A stretch of DNA of 64,000 nucleotides from Staphylococcus muscae (GTDB lineage Bacteria > Bacillota > Bacilli > Staphylococcales > Staphylococcaceae): assembly GCF_003019275.1 (NCBI RefSeq), contig NZ_CP027848.1, forward strand, positions 1,302,001-1,366,000, read 5' to 3'. Of the stretch, positions 7,526 through 16,025 are shown one piece after another. Both the position numbers and the translations under genes were made by a program. Position 1 is the stretch's first letter, and each line of letters starts with the position of its first letter. A model generated the notes under the pieces. It did not search any database, had not been told where the DNA came from, and worked only from the letters and a program-made list of their open reading frames with translations.

Positions 7526-8986
7526 ATGCTTAATTACTTACAACGCATCGGACGATCACTCATGTTGCCTGTTGCTGTTTTACCTGCTGCAGCAATCCTT
7601 GTTGCAATTGCCAATATCATTGATGCAACAATCGGACAAAACGCAGCTTATGCCTTTTTCTTCAATGCAGGAATGGGTGTTCTTGAAAATCTAGGTCTGC
7701 TCTTTGCAATTGGTGTCGCAATTGGTATGGCGAAGAAAAATGATGGCGCCACAGCACTCGCAGCAATCGTTGGCTTTTTAGTCGTTGATAAGCTGTTAGA
7801 TCCAGCCAATATTGCAGTCTATTTAGGGATAAGTGAAAAAGCAGTCAACCCTGGATTTGCAAATATCGGCTTTGGTAACGTCTTCGTTGGAATCGCTGTT
7901 GGTCTAATTGCAGCACATTCTTATAACAAGTTCTCATCTGTCGAATTACCAGATGCCTTTGCCTTTTTCAGTGGCAAACGTCTCGTTCCAATTATGACCG
8001 CATTGTTCTCAGTTATCTTTGCATTCTTATTACTTTTCATCTGGCCTTTCGTTTACAGCGCACTTGTTTCATTCGGTAAGAGTATCATTGACTTAGGTGC
8101 AATTGGCGCTGGAATTTATGGTGTTGCGAACCGTCTGCTCATTCCACTCGGTCTTCACCATGCGCTTAACGCCGTATTCTGGTTCGATATTGCAGGCATC
8201 AATGACGTTGCAAACTTCCAATCACAAACGGGTACAAAAGGCATCACAGGACGCTACATGGCTGGATTCTTCCCAATCATGATGTTCGGTATCCCAGCAG
8301 CTGCACTTGCGATGTATCATACTGCACAAACAAAATACCAAAAACAAATTGGTAGTATTATGTTTGCAGGTGCCATCTCTGCATTCATTGTAGGGATTAC
8401 TGAACCAATCGAATTTGTCTTCATGTTTGTTGCACCATTATTGTATGTTGTACATGCATTGTTGACAGGATTGTCACTGTTTATCGCTGCATTGTTCCAC
8501 TGGACTGCAGGGTTTGCATTCAGTGCCGGATTGATTGACTTTGTCTTATCATTGATCAATCCGTTTGCCAATCATCCATTTATGCTTATCGTTCAAGGAC
8601 TTGTATTCTTTGTACTGTATTATGTGATTTTCCGCTTCCTTATTGTTAAGTTAAACTTAAACACACCTGGACGTGGAACGAATATTCCAACATCACAAGT
8701 TACAGATACAGCCTCAACAACTGAATCAACATCAGTAAGTAAGTACACACAAACAGCAACAACGATTATCGAAGGGCTTGGCGGAAAAGAGAATATTACG
8801 TCTCTTACAAATTGCGCAACACGTTTACGCTTAGAAGTGGCAGACAATACAAAGTTAAACGAAGCACAAATTAAATCTGCGGGGGCTGCAGGTGTCATTA
8901 AAAATGGACAACACGCTGCACAAATTATCATTGGAACGCATGTGCAACAAGTAGCAGACGAAATGGAACGTCAATTGGAAGAGTAA
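7526..8986 (+). CDS. PTS transporter EIICB, glucose/N-acetylglucosamine family
   Basis: A 486-residue phosphotransferase permease. The EIIC membrane domain spans about residues 1-385, with QRIGRSLMLPVAVLPAAAIL at the start and the sugar-site motif ITEPIEFVF. A short Ser/Thr linker leads to an EIIB domain whose phospho-acceptor Cys lies in SLTNCATRLRL. No EIIA domain is attached, so it must borrow EIIA from another system. The N-terminal sequence is closer to NagE-type than to PtsG-type proteins, so N-acetylglucosamine is the favoured substrate, with glucose as the alternative. The start is the ATG at 7526 after AAAAGGAG; the longer in-frame start at 7469 overlaps the inverted repeat. Confidence 0.9.
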   Translation: MLNYLQRIGRSLMLPVAVLPAAAILVAIANIIDATIGQNAAYAFFFNAGMGVLENLGLLFAIGVAIGMAKKNDGATALAAIVGFLVVDKLLDPANIAVYLGISEKAVNPGFANIGFGNVFVGIAVGLIAAHSYNKFSSVELPDAFAFFSGKRLVPIMTALFSVIFAFLLLFIWPFVYSALVSFGKSIIDLGAIGAGIYGVANRLLIPLGLHHALNAVFWFDIAGINDVANFQSQTGTKGITGRYMAGFFPIMMFGIPAAALAMYHTAQTKYQKQIGSIMFAGAISAFIVGITEPIEFVFMFVAPLLYVVHALLTGLSLFIAALFHWTAGFAFSAGLIDFVLSLINPFANHPFMLIVQGLVFFVLYYVIFRFLIVKLNLNTPGRGTNIPTSQVTDTASTTESTSVSKYTQTATTIIEGLGGKENITSLTNCATRLRLEVADNTKLNEAQIKSAGAAGVIKNGQHAAQIIIGTHVQQVADEMERQLEE

Positions 8987-9142
8987 ATTAAAATTTTTTA
9001 TAATAAACCAAGAGAGTATATCAATGTTTGAATCAAACTTTATATGTGGTATAGAAACTGAACACTCATCTCTTTCCACATACATTCCAAACACCATATA
9101 CAATTATTTTAAGTAGTAACTTGTTTTAGAAAGGTGAATAAA

Positions 9143-10006
9143 ATGACAATACGAAAAGCAATTATACCTGCAGCAGGGTTAGGAACGCGATTTTTACCCG
9201 CTACAAAAGCAATGCCAAAAGAAATGTTGCCGATATTAGATAAACCAACCATTCAATATATTGTTGAAGAAGCTGCTAAAGCAGGTATTGAAGATATTAT
9301 TATCGTTACTGGGAAGCATAAACGCGCAATCGAAGACCACTTCGATACACAAAAAGAACTCGAAACAATCCTTTATGAAAAAGGAAAATTAGACTTACTA
9401 GACAAAGTACAATATCCAACAGATTTGACAAATATTTTTTACGTTAGACAGAAAGAGCAAAAAGGACTAGGTCACGCCATTTATACAGCCAAGCAATTTA
9501 TAGGCGACGAACCATTCGCGGTATTATTAGGTGATGACATTGTGGATTCAGAAACACCTGCCATTCAACAATTAATTCAGCAATACGAAACAACTGGAAA
9601 ATCCGTAATCGGTGTACAAACTGTTCCTGATTCAGAAACACATCGATATGGTGTCATTGCGCCTCAATCGAACAATGGTCGTTTATACGATGTTGCTAAA
9701 TTTGTCGAAAAACCTGCACAGGGAACTGCACCGTCTAACCTTGCTATTATGGGGCGCTATGTCTTGTCACCTAAGATTTTTGATTATTTAGCAACACAAA
9801 AAGAAGGTAGCGGTGGTGAGATTCAACTTACAGATGCCATCGAACGATTGAATCAAGATGACAAGGTTTTTGCTTATGATTTTGAAGGATTGCGCTATGA
9901 TGTAGGAGAAAAAATTGGTTTTGTCAAAACAACGATAGAATACGCATTAAAAGATCAAGAAATGCAAGAAGAAATCAAAAAATATATTCAGTCTTTAGAT
10001 TTATAG
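9143..10006 (+). CDS. gtaB: UTP-glucose-1-phosphate uridylyltransferase
   Basis: The 287-residue enzyme makes UDP-glucose from glucose-1-phosphate and UTP. The nucleotide-binding signature [21 protein letters not shown] opens the protein; VLLGDDIV holds the metal-binding Asp pair and KFVEKP the sugar-phosphate Lys. The start is the ATG at 9143, with AAAGG 8 bases upstream; a GTG at 9134 would lie inside that site. It is followed after 17 bases by pgcA, the enzyme making its substrate. In staphylococci UDP-glucose feeds the diglucosyl-diacylglycerol anchor of lipoteichoic acid and wall glycosylation. Confidence 0.95.
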   Translation: MTIRKAIIPAAGLGTRFLPATKAMPKEMLPILDKPTIQYIVEEAAKAGIEDIIIVTGKHKRAIEDHFDTQKELETILYEKGKLDLLDKVQYPTDLTNIFYVRQKEQKGLGHAIYTAKQFIGDEPFAVLLGDDIVDSETPAIQQLIQQYETTGKSVIGVQTVPDSETHRYGVIAPQSNNGRLYDVAKFVEKPAQGTAPSNLAIMGRYVLSPKIFDYLATQKEGSGGEIQLTDAIERLNQDDKVFAYDFEGLRYDVGEKIGFVKTTIEYALKDQEMQEEIKKYIQSLDL

Positions 10007-10023
10007 ATAAGGAGGCACACATT

Positions 10024-11667
10024 TTGAAAGTACAATGGGAACAAAAACTTTCTGAAAGTCTTATCGAACCGTTTTATAATATGCAGACACAAGCAGAAAT
10101 TGACGAAGGATTTTCAGACTCCTTATCTTTTGGTACAGCTGGTATCAGAAGTACTTTTGGGCTAGGACCTGGTCGTTTAAATAAATTTACAGTACAACAA
10201 TTTGCACAAGGTTTCTCCAACTATTTACTTGCTAGTACAGAGAATCCAACTGTTGTCATCCATTATGACACAAGGCATTTATCTAAAGAATTTGCCACAG
10301 AAGTTGCTAAAGTATTAGCGACAAACCAAGTACAAGTCGTATTACCTGACACATTCAAGTCGACGCCTGAACTATCTTTCGCAGTCCGTCACTTAAAAAC
10401 AACAGCAGGCATTATGATTACAGCCAGTCATAACCCTAAAAATTATAACGGAATCAAAGTCTATGGTGCTGATGGTGGCCAATTATTAACTGCACCATCC
10501 ATAGCGTTGAGTGAATGTATCGAAGCTATAAAAGACCCGTTAAACATTCCAACATTAGATTTTGATACATTGCAAGAACAACATTTAATCTTACCGTTAG
10601 CAAAAACAGTAACCCATGCGTATAAACAAGCTGTTAAAGCATTAGTAGGTCCGATACACACAGCCAAAACAAAAACAGTCCTAACAAGTTTACATGGGAC
10701 GAGTCTTCCACTTTTGTCTGATATTTTAACAGAACTTTCATATACCAATTATGTCATTGAACAAAAACAATCTATTCCAGATGGCGACTTTCCAACAGTA
10801 GGCATCGCCAATCCAGAAGTGGAAGATACATTTGATTTAGGAAAACAATTGGCTGCTCAAGAATCAGCACAACTTATCATCGCAACAGACCCTGACGCAG
10901 ACAGAATCGGTATTGTTGAAAGATATGAAGATGGTTCAACAAGATACTTTAATGGCAATGAAATCGGCTTACTATTACTCAAGTTAAGATATCAACAACT
11001 CAATACAACAGAAGACTTATACATGCTCAAATCAGTTGTTACAAGTGCATTAAGTGATCGATTAGCAACATCTCTTAATATAGACGTCATGAATGTACTA
11101 ACAGGTTTTAAATATATCTCAGCACTACTCAAAGACATGTCCGAACAACCATCTCAACTTGTGCTTGCCTATGAAGAAAGTCACGGTTACTTAGTCCAAG
11201 ATATTTCAAGAGACAAAGATGCCATCCATATTGCTGCCTTACTCATCAAATATAAAGAACAATTGGCACAAGATAACCAAACATTAAAAGATGTTCTAAC
11301 CGATATTTATCAGCAACATGGGCACTATCAAGACAGAACGCTCTCACCAACTTTTGCGGGTGCAGAAGGTCGTAAAAAAATAGAACAACTTATGGCACAT
11401 TTCAAACAAATAACATCGGTTGAAATAGCCAATCTTACACCTTTGTACATCGAAAATTATGATACATTAGAATCACTTGATTTAAATACAAATGAAAAAA
11501 CTACCATTCATTTACCAAAAACAGATCTTATCAAATTTATTTTTAAAGAAGGATTTATTGCTGTTCGACCATCAGGTACAGAACCCAAAATGAAACTTTA
11601 CTTTTCACTTAATGTCCCTGATTTAGAGTATGTGATTAATACATTCTGTAAACAATTTGATTTGTAG
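10024..11667 (+). CDS. pgcA: Phosphoglucomutase (alpha)
   Basis: This 547-residue alpha-D-phosphohexomutase has the active-site phosphoserine motif TASHNPKNYNGIKVYG (about residues 140-155), the metal loop DPDADRIG, the sugar-specificity loop EESHGYL and the phosphate-binding RPSGTEPKMKLY near the C-terminus. It interconverts glucose-6-phosphate and glucose-1-phosphate and supplies GtaB, encoded just upstream. Translation starts at TTG (10024), preceded by AAGGAGG. The terminator of this operon is the site of an ISL3-family insertion, but the coding sequence is intact. Confidence 0.95.
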   Translation: MKVQWEQKLSESLIEPFYNMQTQAEIDEGFSDSLSFGTAGIRSTFGLGPGRLNKFTVQQFAQGFSNYLLASTENPTVVIHYDTRHLSKEFATEVAKVLATNQVQVVLPDTFKSTPELSFAVRHLKTTAGIMITASHNPKNYNGIKVYGADGGQLLTAPSIALSECIEAIKDPLNIPTLDFDTLQEQHLILPLAKTVTHAYKQAVKALVGPIHTAKTKTVLTSLHGTSLPLLSDILTELSYTNYVIEQKQSIPDGDFPTVGIANPEVEDTFDLGKQLAAQESAQLIIATDPDADRIGIVERYEDGSTRYFNGNEIGLLLLKLRYQQLNTTEDLYMLKSVVTSALSDRLATSLNIDVMNVLTGFKYISALLKDMSEQPSQLVLAYEESHGYLVQDISRDKDAIHIAALLIKYKEQLAQDNQTLKDVLTDIYQQHGHYQDRTLSPTFAGAEGRKKIEQLMAHFKQITSVEIANLTPLYIENYDTLESLDLNTNEKTTIHLPKTDLIKFIFKEGFIAVRPSGTEPKMKLYFSLNVPDLEYVINTFCKQFDL

Positions 11668-11744
11668 TATTATTTATTTGTGATTTACATGTCAAATTAA
11701 TAACCTATCTGTATAAATCTCAAATCTCTGTAATTTCACAAGCC

Positions 11745-11787
11745 AAAGACCACTAAAATTCATTCTAAGAATTTTAGTGGTCTTTAT
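11745..11787 (+). terminator. Terminator of gtaB-pgcA, interrupted by an IS in its tail
   Basis: AAAGACCACTAAAATT pairs with AATTTTAGTGGTCTTT, a 16-bp stem. The T-rich tail runs straight into the target duplication TTTATTAA and the IS end, so the IS landed in the U-tract. Confidence 0.85.
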
Positions 11788-11790
11788 TAA
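11783..11790. repeat. Target-site duplication, left copy (TTTATTAA)
   Basis: The 8-bp sequence TTTATTAA directly precedes the IS left end and recurs exactly at 13562-13569 after the right end. Eight bp is the usual duplication length for the ISL3 family. Confidence 0.88.
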
Positions 11791-11807
11791 GGGTCTTAAT
11801 CTTTTGT

Positions 11808-11842
11808 GGTGGGATGGCATGAAATGCTATCCCGCCTTTTTT
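11808..11842 (+). terminator. Terminator hairpin inside the IS left end
   Basis: GGTGGGATGGCAT pairs with ATGCTATCCCGCC (two mismatched or wobble positions) across a 3-base loop and runs into TTTTTT. It overlaps the left terminal repeat and would shield the transposase from read-through. Confidence 0.75.
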
Positions 11843-11935
11843 ATGTTTTAAATCATTTGGATACAAAAAAAGCGCTCACGCCTCTATAATTTTAAGTGAC
11901 TAAACAAAAAAATAAAGAGGAGACATGATGCGCCT

Positions 11936-13246
11936 ATGTGTAATGATATATTAAAACTACTAAAAATAAAAGATGAAAATATTCAAGTTCTTAAGGTGGA
12001 AGAAGATGTAGAAGTGCGTGGTCGGCTTTCTACGGTTGTTTATGGAACACTTTCTTATACACCCAAAGCTTGTATGAAGTGTGGTTGTGTCAATGATGGG
12101 CAAATCCATAAGCATGGTAAACGCGTTTCGCGTTTAACACTATTAAAATCTCAAGAATCCAATGTTTATCTTAATTTAGCGAAAGAACGCTTTAAGTGTC
12201 TACATTGTTTAAAGACTTTTACGGCTCAAACAAACATTGTTGATAGTAACTGCTTTATTACCAACCGTGTGAAATTAGCGATTCAGGATAAACTCACACG
12301 TGTACAGTGTGAGATAGATATCGCTCATGATTGTAGTGTTTCACCGAGTACAGTTAAAAGATGTATTCATCAACTCTCACAATCATTAATAGTCAAACCT
12401 TCATCTGGATTGCCAAAACATATCTCCATAGATGAGTTTAAAAGCGTTAAGAACGTGACAACAGCGATGAGTTTTTTGTTTATAGATAATGAAACGAATC
12501 AGATTATTGATATCTTAGAAGATAGACGTATTCATAAACTCAAAGAGTACTTCTATCGCTTTGATCGACGTGAACGATTAGCTGTTAAAACTGTAACTGC
12601 TGATATGTATGAACCATACATCAACTTCATTCATGAAGTATTTCCAAATGCGATTTTGATCTTTGATCGCTTTCACATTGTTCAGCACCTTAATCGTGAA
12701 TTAAATAAGCAACGTATTTCTGTAATGAATGCTTATCGCTATCGATCATCAACAGATTACACGAAAATGAAAAAGCACTGGAAACTCTTTCTTTCTGACA
12801 GGCAGGATATTAATAGTTATGAATACTTTTGGTCGAAGTCTTTCAAAACGTACACAACATCAAGAGATGTTTTAACATATCTACTAAGTCTTGATCAGCA
12901 GCTCTATGACACTTATATGTTAGTTCATCAACTTCGTGAAGCATTGAAACAATGTGACTGGTTACGTTTCAAAGAAACTTTAATGGGTGTCGAAAAGAAG
13001 CATGTATCACGTGGTGTTTGGCGTATCATTCGATTCTATAAGAAATACGAGTATGTCCTTTACTCAACAATCAAGTACCCGAAGTTTAACAATGGAGCGA
13101 TTGAAGGTATCAATAATAAAATTAAGCTTATTAAACGTGTATCATATGGCTATCGCAACTTTAATAACTTTAAAGCGAGAATACTCATCATTTTTAAGCT
13201 GTATCAACGTTCTAAAAAGCAAGAGCTATTAAGCTGTGTTGCATAA
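11936..13246 (+). CDS. ISL3-family transposase
   Basis: The 436-residue protein has the ISL3 layout. An N-terminal zinc-ribbon is formed by CMKCGCVN and CLHCLKTF (about residues 43-100). A helix-turn-helix follows (CSVSPSTVKRCI), then the DDE catalytic domain with ISIDEFKSVK, the second Asp in TADMYEPYI near residue 220 and IFDRFHIVQHLN, and the late Glu in NNGAIEGINNKIKLIKR. It would act on the terminal repeats of this element. The GAGGAG ribosome site is about 15 bases from the ATG at 11936. Another ATG lies closer but in a different, short frame, so translation may be weak. Confidence 0.93.
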   Translation: MCNDILKLLKIKDENIQVLKVEEDVEVRGRLSTVVYGTLSYTPKACMKCGCVNDGQIHKHGKRVSRLTLLKSQESNVYLNLAKERFKCLHCLKTFTAQTNIVDSNCFITNRVKLAIQDKLTRVQCEIDIAHDCSVSPSTVKRCIHQLSQSLIVKPSSGLPKHISIDEFKSVKNVTTAMSFLFIDNETNQIIDILEDRRIHKLKEYFYRFDRRERLAVKTVTADMYEPYINFIHEVFPNAILIFDRFHIVQHLNRELNKQRISVMNAYRYRSSTDYTKMKKHWKLFLSDRQDINSYEYFWSKSFKTYTTSRDVLTYLLSLDQQLYDTYMLVHQLREALKQCDWLRFKETLMGVEKKHVSRGVWRIIRFYKKYEYVLYSTIKYPKFNNGAIEGINNKIKLIKRVSYGYRNFNNFKARILIIFKLYQRSKKQELLSCVA

Positions 13247-13301
13247 AGATTACCTCGTAACTTAACATGTCACAAACGCTCATATAACTGTATGGTGTAA
13301 A

Positions 13302-13428
13302 ATCATTTCTAATACGAGACGCCTAAGGCAACAAGCCGAACTGAAAATCCATTTTGGCTTCACTTATTCAATAAAGCCAAAATTAGTTGAAGTGAGGCGC
13401 CTTGGCAAGTGAGTATTAAAGAAATGAT
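13302..13428. other. Multi-helix foldable noncoding region within the IS
   Basis: An outer stem pairs ATCATTTC-TAATAC (13302-13315) with GTATTA-AA-GAAATGAT (13413-13428). A second stem pairs GCC-T-AAGGC (13321-13329) with GCCTT-GGC (13399-13406). An inner 9-bp hairpin pairs TTTTGGCTT (13352-13360) with AAGCCAAAA (13374-13382). The inner loop CACTT could also pair with AAGTG at 13390-13394, giving a pseudoknot. No ORF covers it. Whether it is transcribed is unknown. Confidence 0.4.
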
Positions 13429-13438
13429 AGTACTCAAA

Positions 13439-13469
13439 AAGCGTACAATTAATGAATAACTGTACGCTT
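13439..13469 (+). other. Hairpin near the right end of the IS
   Basis: AAGCGTACA pairs with TGTACGCTT across a 13-base loop. No clear T-run follows, so it is a weak terminator or a structural element. Confidence 0.35.
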
Positions 13470-13561
13470 AAATGAATGTAGTGATTACTACGTGTTATGA
13501 TTAAGTTAAATATAAAATTAGTTACTTTTAATTATCTGCCCACCACAAAAGATGGACATCC

Positions 13562-13569
13562 TTTATTAA
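13562..13569. repeat. Target-site duplication, right copy (TTTATTAA)
   Basis: An exact copy of the 8 bases before the IS left end. Confidence 0.88.
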
Positions 13570-14030
13570 ATATAATAGAAAAGTGTAATTTGTAATCAAC
13601 TAAGTCACGTGTAAACAAAAAAATCGCATGAATTAAGACGTGCAACACAAGCAATTAATTATGAAAAATGCGACGCACATTTATTTTTCATTACTAGGTC
13701 AACTTTATAAAGGAAACATTCACACTTTATTTATTTCTTGGACCGATTAACTTATGGGAAAGAAACATCGGTCTCCTGCATCAGTAATGGTGTATACATA
13801 TAAGTAACAATGTTTTGAGAAGAAAGAAGTTCCTTCAACAACAATATATGCATGGATAAATCAACCTGTATGATCCTTTCTAAAGTTAAAGGCTGCGTTG
13901 GTTACCTGTTGATTGATATATAATATAAGTTAGCTCTATCTGTTTCTTTTGAAATATGCGGTGTACTTCATCACTTTGTTAAGATCGTTCCCTCTTCTCA
14001 AAACAAGCCAGCTCAACTTTATATATTCTA
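13570..14030. other. Gene-free interval; possible transposase relic
   Basis: No intact gene is seen. One plus-strand frame (about 13660-13870), read through two stop codons, gives protein-like text including MGKKHRSPASVMVYTYK and then FEKKEVPSTTIYAWINQ. This vaguely recalls the N-terminal region of IS3/IS30-type transposases (..SPE.., ..STIY.WI..). It may be the remnant of an older mobile element next to the recent IS. The match is too weak to name. Confidence 0.25.
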
Positions 14031-14954
14031 TTAACTATTTAGATATTCTTCTAAGCCAGTATTAATTGTATACTGTGGTTCATATCCAATCTCTTTCAGT
14101 GGTGTAACATCTGCAACTGAATGCTTTACATCACCTTTTCTAGCAGGTTCAAACTGATAATCTACTGTCTTTTGATAGCTTGATTCAAAAGCACTAAAGA
14201 TATCTTTCAATGATGTTTGATTACCAGTACCAACATTTAATACTTCACCATTCGTCTCAGAATTTTCAACGACAAGTGCAATCGCATTGACTAAGTCTTT
14301 TACGTAAACAAAATCTCTCGTTTGTTCACCATCACCAAAGAACGTAAATGTTTCATCGTTGTCAAATTTGCGTTTCATAATAGAAATAACACCTGAATAT
14401 TGTGAGTTTGGATCTTGTTTCGGACCATAAATATTAAAGAAACGTAGTGCAGTAGTTGGTAAATCATAAAGATGATGATACATTTTCGTGTATTGTTCTC
14501 CAGCATATTTTTGCACCGCATATGGTGATTCTGGTTGTACAATACTTTGCGTTGTCTTTGGTAATTGTGGGTTATTACCATATACTGCTGCAGAAGAAGC
14601 AAAAACAAATTTTTTAAGTTGTGGATTATGTTCACGGTTCGTTTCTAATAAATTAAGTGTCGCATCGATATTCACTTTGTTCGACTTCACAGGTTGATTA
14701 ACAGTATCAACAACACTCACGACTGCTGCAAGATGAATTACAACATCGAATTGATGTAATTTAATAATGTCAGTGACTTTTTCTGTATCACACACATCCA
14801 CTTCAAAAAAGTGATCTTCATCGATAAATGGGATGTTTTCTCTATGACCACTCGCTAAATTATCTAATACAAATACCTCATGTGATTTTGCATGATAATG
14901 ATCTGCAATATGTGAACCGATAAATCCGGCTCCTCCAGTTATTAATAATTTCAT
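14031..14954 (-). CDS. NAD-dependent sugar-nucleotide epimerase/dehydratase
   Basis: This 307-residue extended short-chain dehydrogenase has the NAD motif GGAGFIGSH at residues 7-15, the HLAAVVSV segment, the catalytic SSAAVYG Ser and the YAVQK Tyr-Lys pair, and RFFNIYGP for substrate binding. Overall it resembles UDP-glucose/UDP-N-acetylglucosamine 4-epimerases of the GalE/WbpP type. It probably interconverts UDP-hexoses for cell-envelope polysaccharide. It stands alone, separated from gtaB-pgcA only by the IS and relic DNA, so it may once have followed them convergently. The exact substrate cannot be read from sequence. Confidence 0.88.
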   Translation of the reverse strand: MKLLITGGAGFIGSHIADHYHAKSHEVFVLDNLASGHRENIPFIDEDHFFEVDVCDTEKVTDIIKLHQFDVVIHLAAVVSVVDTVNQPVKSNKVNIDATLNLLETNREHNPQLKKFVFASSAAVYGNNPQLPKTTQSIVQPESPYAVQKYAGEQYTKMYHHLYDLPTTALRFFNIYGPKQDPNSQYSGVISIMKRKFDNDETFTFFGDGEQTRDFVYVKDLVNAIALVVENSETNGEVLNVGTGNQTSLKDIFSAFESSYQKTVDYQFEPARKGDVKHSVADVTPLKEIGYEPQYTINTGLEEYLNS

Positions 14955-15157
14955 GTTGTCTCAATCCTTTAACTATATTTTTTATTTCTAAATGCCATAT
15001 AGCTTTCCTATATAACACTGATTATTACGACGTCACGGTTAGTAACATCATATCACTCAATGATACGTGATACAATCCGTTTAACCGCCATACTACGCAT
15101 ACTTATTGAAGAGTATATATTTCATTTTACCATTAATTTTCATTTTAAAAATAATAA

Positions 15158-15193
15158 AAACTACCTATTCTCTATTTGAAAAATAAGTAGTTT
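15158..15193 (-). terminator. Terminator of the YwnB-like gene
   Basis: AAACTACCTATT pairs with AATAAGTAGTTT (one mismatch) with a 12-base loop. On the minus strand it is followed by a T-rich run, about 25 bases after the stop. Confidence 0.6.
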
Positions 15194-15217
15194 CATGTCT
15201 AAAAGTGTATAAATATC

Positions 15218-15856
15218 TTATTCCGCTTCACCAACAACTGTAAAGCGTGTATTGATAAATCGCCCATATTCTGCTTCATCTACAAGTGCAATCGCATAGT
15301 CTGCATAACTAATGTAACTATCTCCTTTTGCATTCACAATCACGTTGTCTTTGCCTAATTGATACGTACCTGTACGCTTCCCTTCATAGTCAAAGTCAGC
15401 AGCAGGACTTAAAAATGTCCATGTCAGGCCAGTCGTTTTTTCTAAAATTTCTAAGTTACGCAATGAACCGACTGCTGTTGGTTTGAATACTTCTGGGAAC
15501 TCGGGTGTTTCGAGTAAGCGTGTCGTTTTTGCTTCATCTACAAACAGACTCCCCGCACCACCAACAACAATCAATCGTGTATCTATACCTTTTGCTGCTT
15601 CAATCAAGACATTCCCTGCATCTACGTGAATTTGTTCTTCACCTAATGGCGCACCAAATGCATTTACAACAACATCAAAGTCTTTAAAGTCATTCTGTGT
15701 TAAATCAAAAATATCTTTCTCAATCACTGCAATGTTATCGTTAGTCACTTTCGCTTTATTACGTACAATCGCTGTGACTTCATGCCCTCTATCTATCGCT
15801 TCTTTTGTGATCAACTGACCTAATTTTCCACTTGCACCAATAATTCCTAGCTTCAT
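15218..15856 (-). CDS. NAD(P)-binding oxidoreductase, YwnB-like
   Basis: The 212-residue atypical SDR/NmrA-like protein has a KLGIIGASGKLGQLI dinucleotide-binding loop at its start and a VVGGAGSLFVD segment. It is closest in character to B. subtilis YwnB, which likewise lies beside the Rrf2 regulator YwnA. I start it at the ATG at 15856 (another ATG is at 15859) because AAGGAGG is just upstream; the longer frame would cross the promoter. A consensus promoter and repeated 19-bp operators lie upstream. A redox or electrophile-detoxification role is likely but unproven. Confidence 0.85.
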   Translation of the reverse strand: MKLGIIGASGKLGQLITKEAIDRGHEVTAIVRNKAKVTNDNIAVIEKDIFDLTQNDFKDFDVVVNAFGAPLGEEQIHVDAGNVLIEAAKGIDTRLIVVGGAGSLFVDEAKTTRLLETPEFPEVFKPTAVGSLRNLEILEKTTGLTWTFLSPAADFDYEGKRTGTYQLGKDNVIVNAKGDSYISYADYAIALVDEAEYGRFINTRFTVVGEAE

Positions 15857-15879
15857 CATTAAAGCCTCCTTATCCAACT

Positions 15880-15898
15880 TGTAACCAATCCATTTACT
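15880..15898. promoter_or_regulatory. Operator copy 1 (partial), YwnA-like regulator
   Basis: TGTAA-N9-TTACT is directly adjacent to copy 2 with the same 19-bp length. It differs from the other two copies only in the final base of the arms. Confidence 0.45.
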
Positions 15899-15917
15899 TG
15901 TAATCATTATAGTTACA
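15899..15917. promoter_or_regulatory. Operator copy 2 over the ywnB-like -10 box
   Basis: TGTAATCATTATAGTTACA has perfect TGTAA/TTACA arms. It covers the -10 (TATAAT on the minus strand, 15906-15911) of the oxidoreductase promoter, an ideal repressor position. Confidence 0.65.
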
Positions 15918-15934
15918 GGAAAGGTACTTGTCAA
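15906..15934 (-). promoter_or_regulatory. Consensus sigma-A promoter of the ywnB-like gene
   Basis: On the minus strand TTGACA (15934-15929), 17 bases, then TATAAT (15911-15906): a perfect consensus. Such a strong promoter implies tight repression by the neighbouring Rrf2 protein. Confidence 0.85.
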
Positions 15935-15947
15935 TAATATTGATGAT

Positions 15948-15975
15948 TTGTTATTAAAACTTTTTACGTTATACT
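15948..15975 (+). promoter_or_regulatory. Promoter of the ywnA-like regulator gene
   Basis: TTGTTA (15948-15953), 16 bases, TATACT (15970-15975). Operator copy 3 begins 5 bases downstream, over the expected transcription start. Confidence 0.65.
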
Positions 15976-15980
15976 GTACT

Positions 15981-15999
15981 TGTAACTAATAATATTACA
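15981..15999. promoter_or_regulatory. Operator copy 3, over the regulator's own start site
   Basis: TGTAACTAATAATATTACA has the same TGTAA-N9-TTACA pattern as copy 2, suggesting autoregulation. Confidence 0.65.
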
Positions 16000-16025
16000 T
16001 GTCTAAAAATGGAAGGAGGTTCATG

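Larger units (their letters stand above)
11791..13561 (+). mobile_element. ISL3-family insertion sequence, 1771 bp, intact
   Basis: The element is bounded by 23-bp imperfect inverted repeats. Both start GG, and their inner 15 bases, ATCTTTTGTGGTGGG, are identical. An 8-bp direct repeat TTTATTAA flanks it. It carries one full-length ISL3-type transposase gene. Just inside the left end is a hairpin with a T-run that would block incoming transcription from pgcA. The part after the transposase (13247-13561) is unusually long for an IS and contains several helices. The intact ends, clean duplication and intact ORF argue for recent, possibly still active, transposition. Confidence 0.92.
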
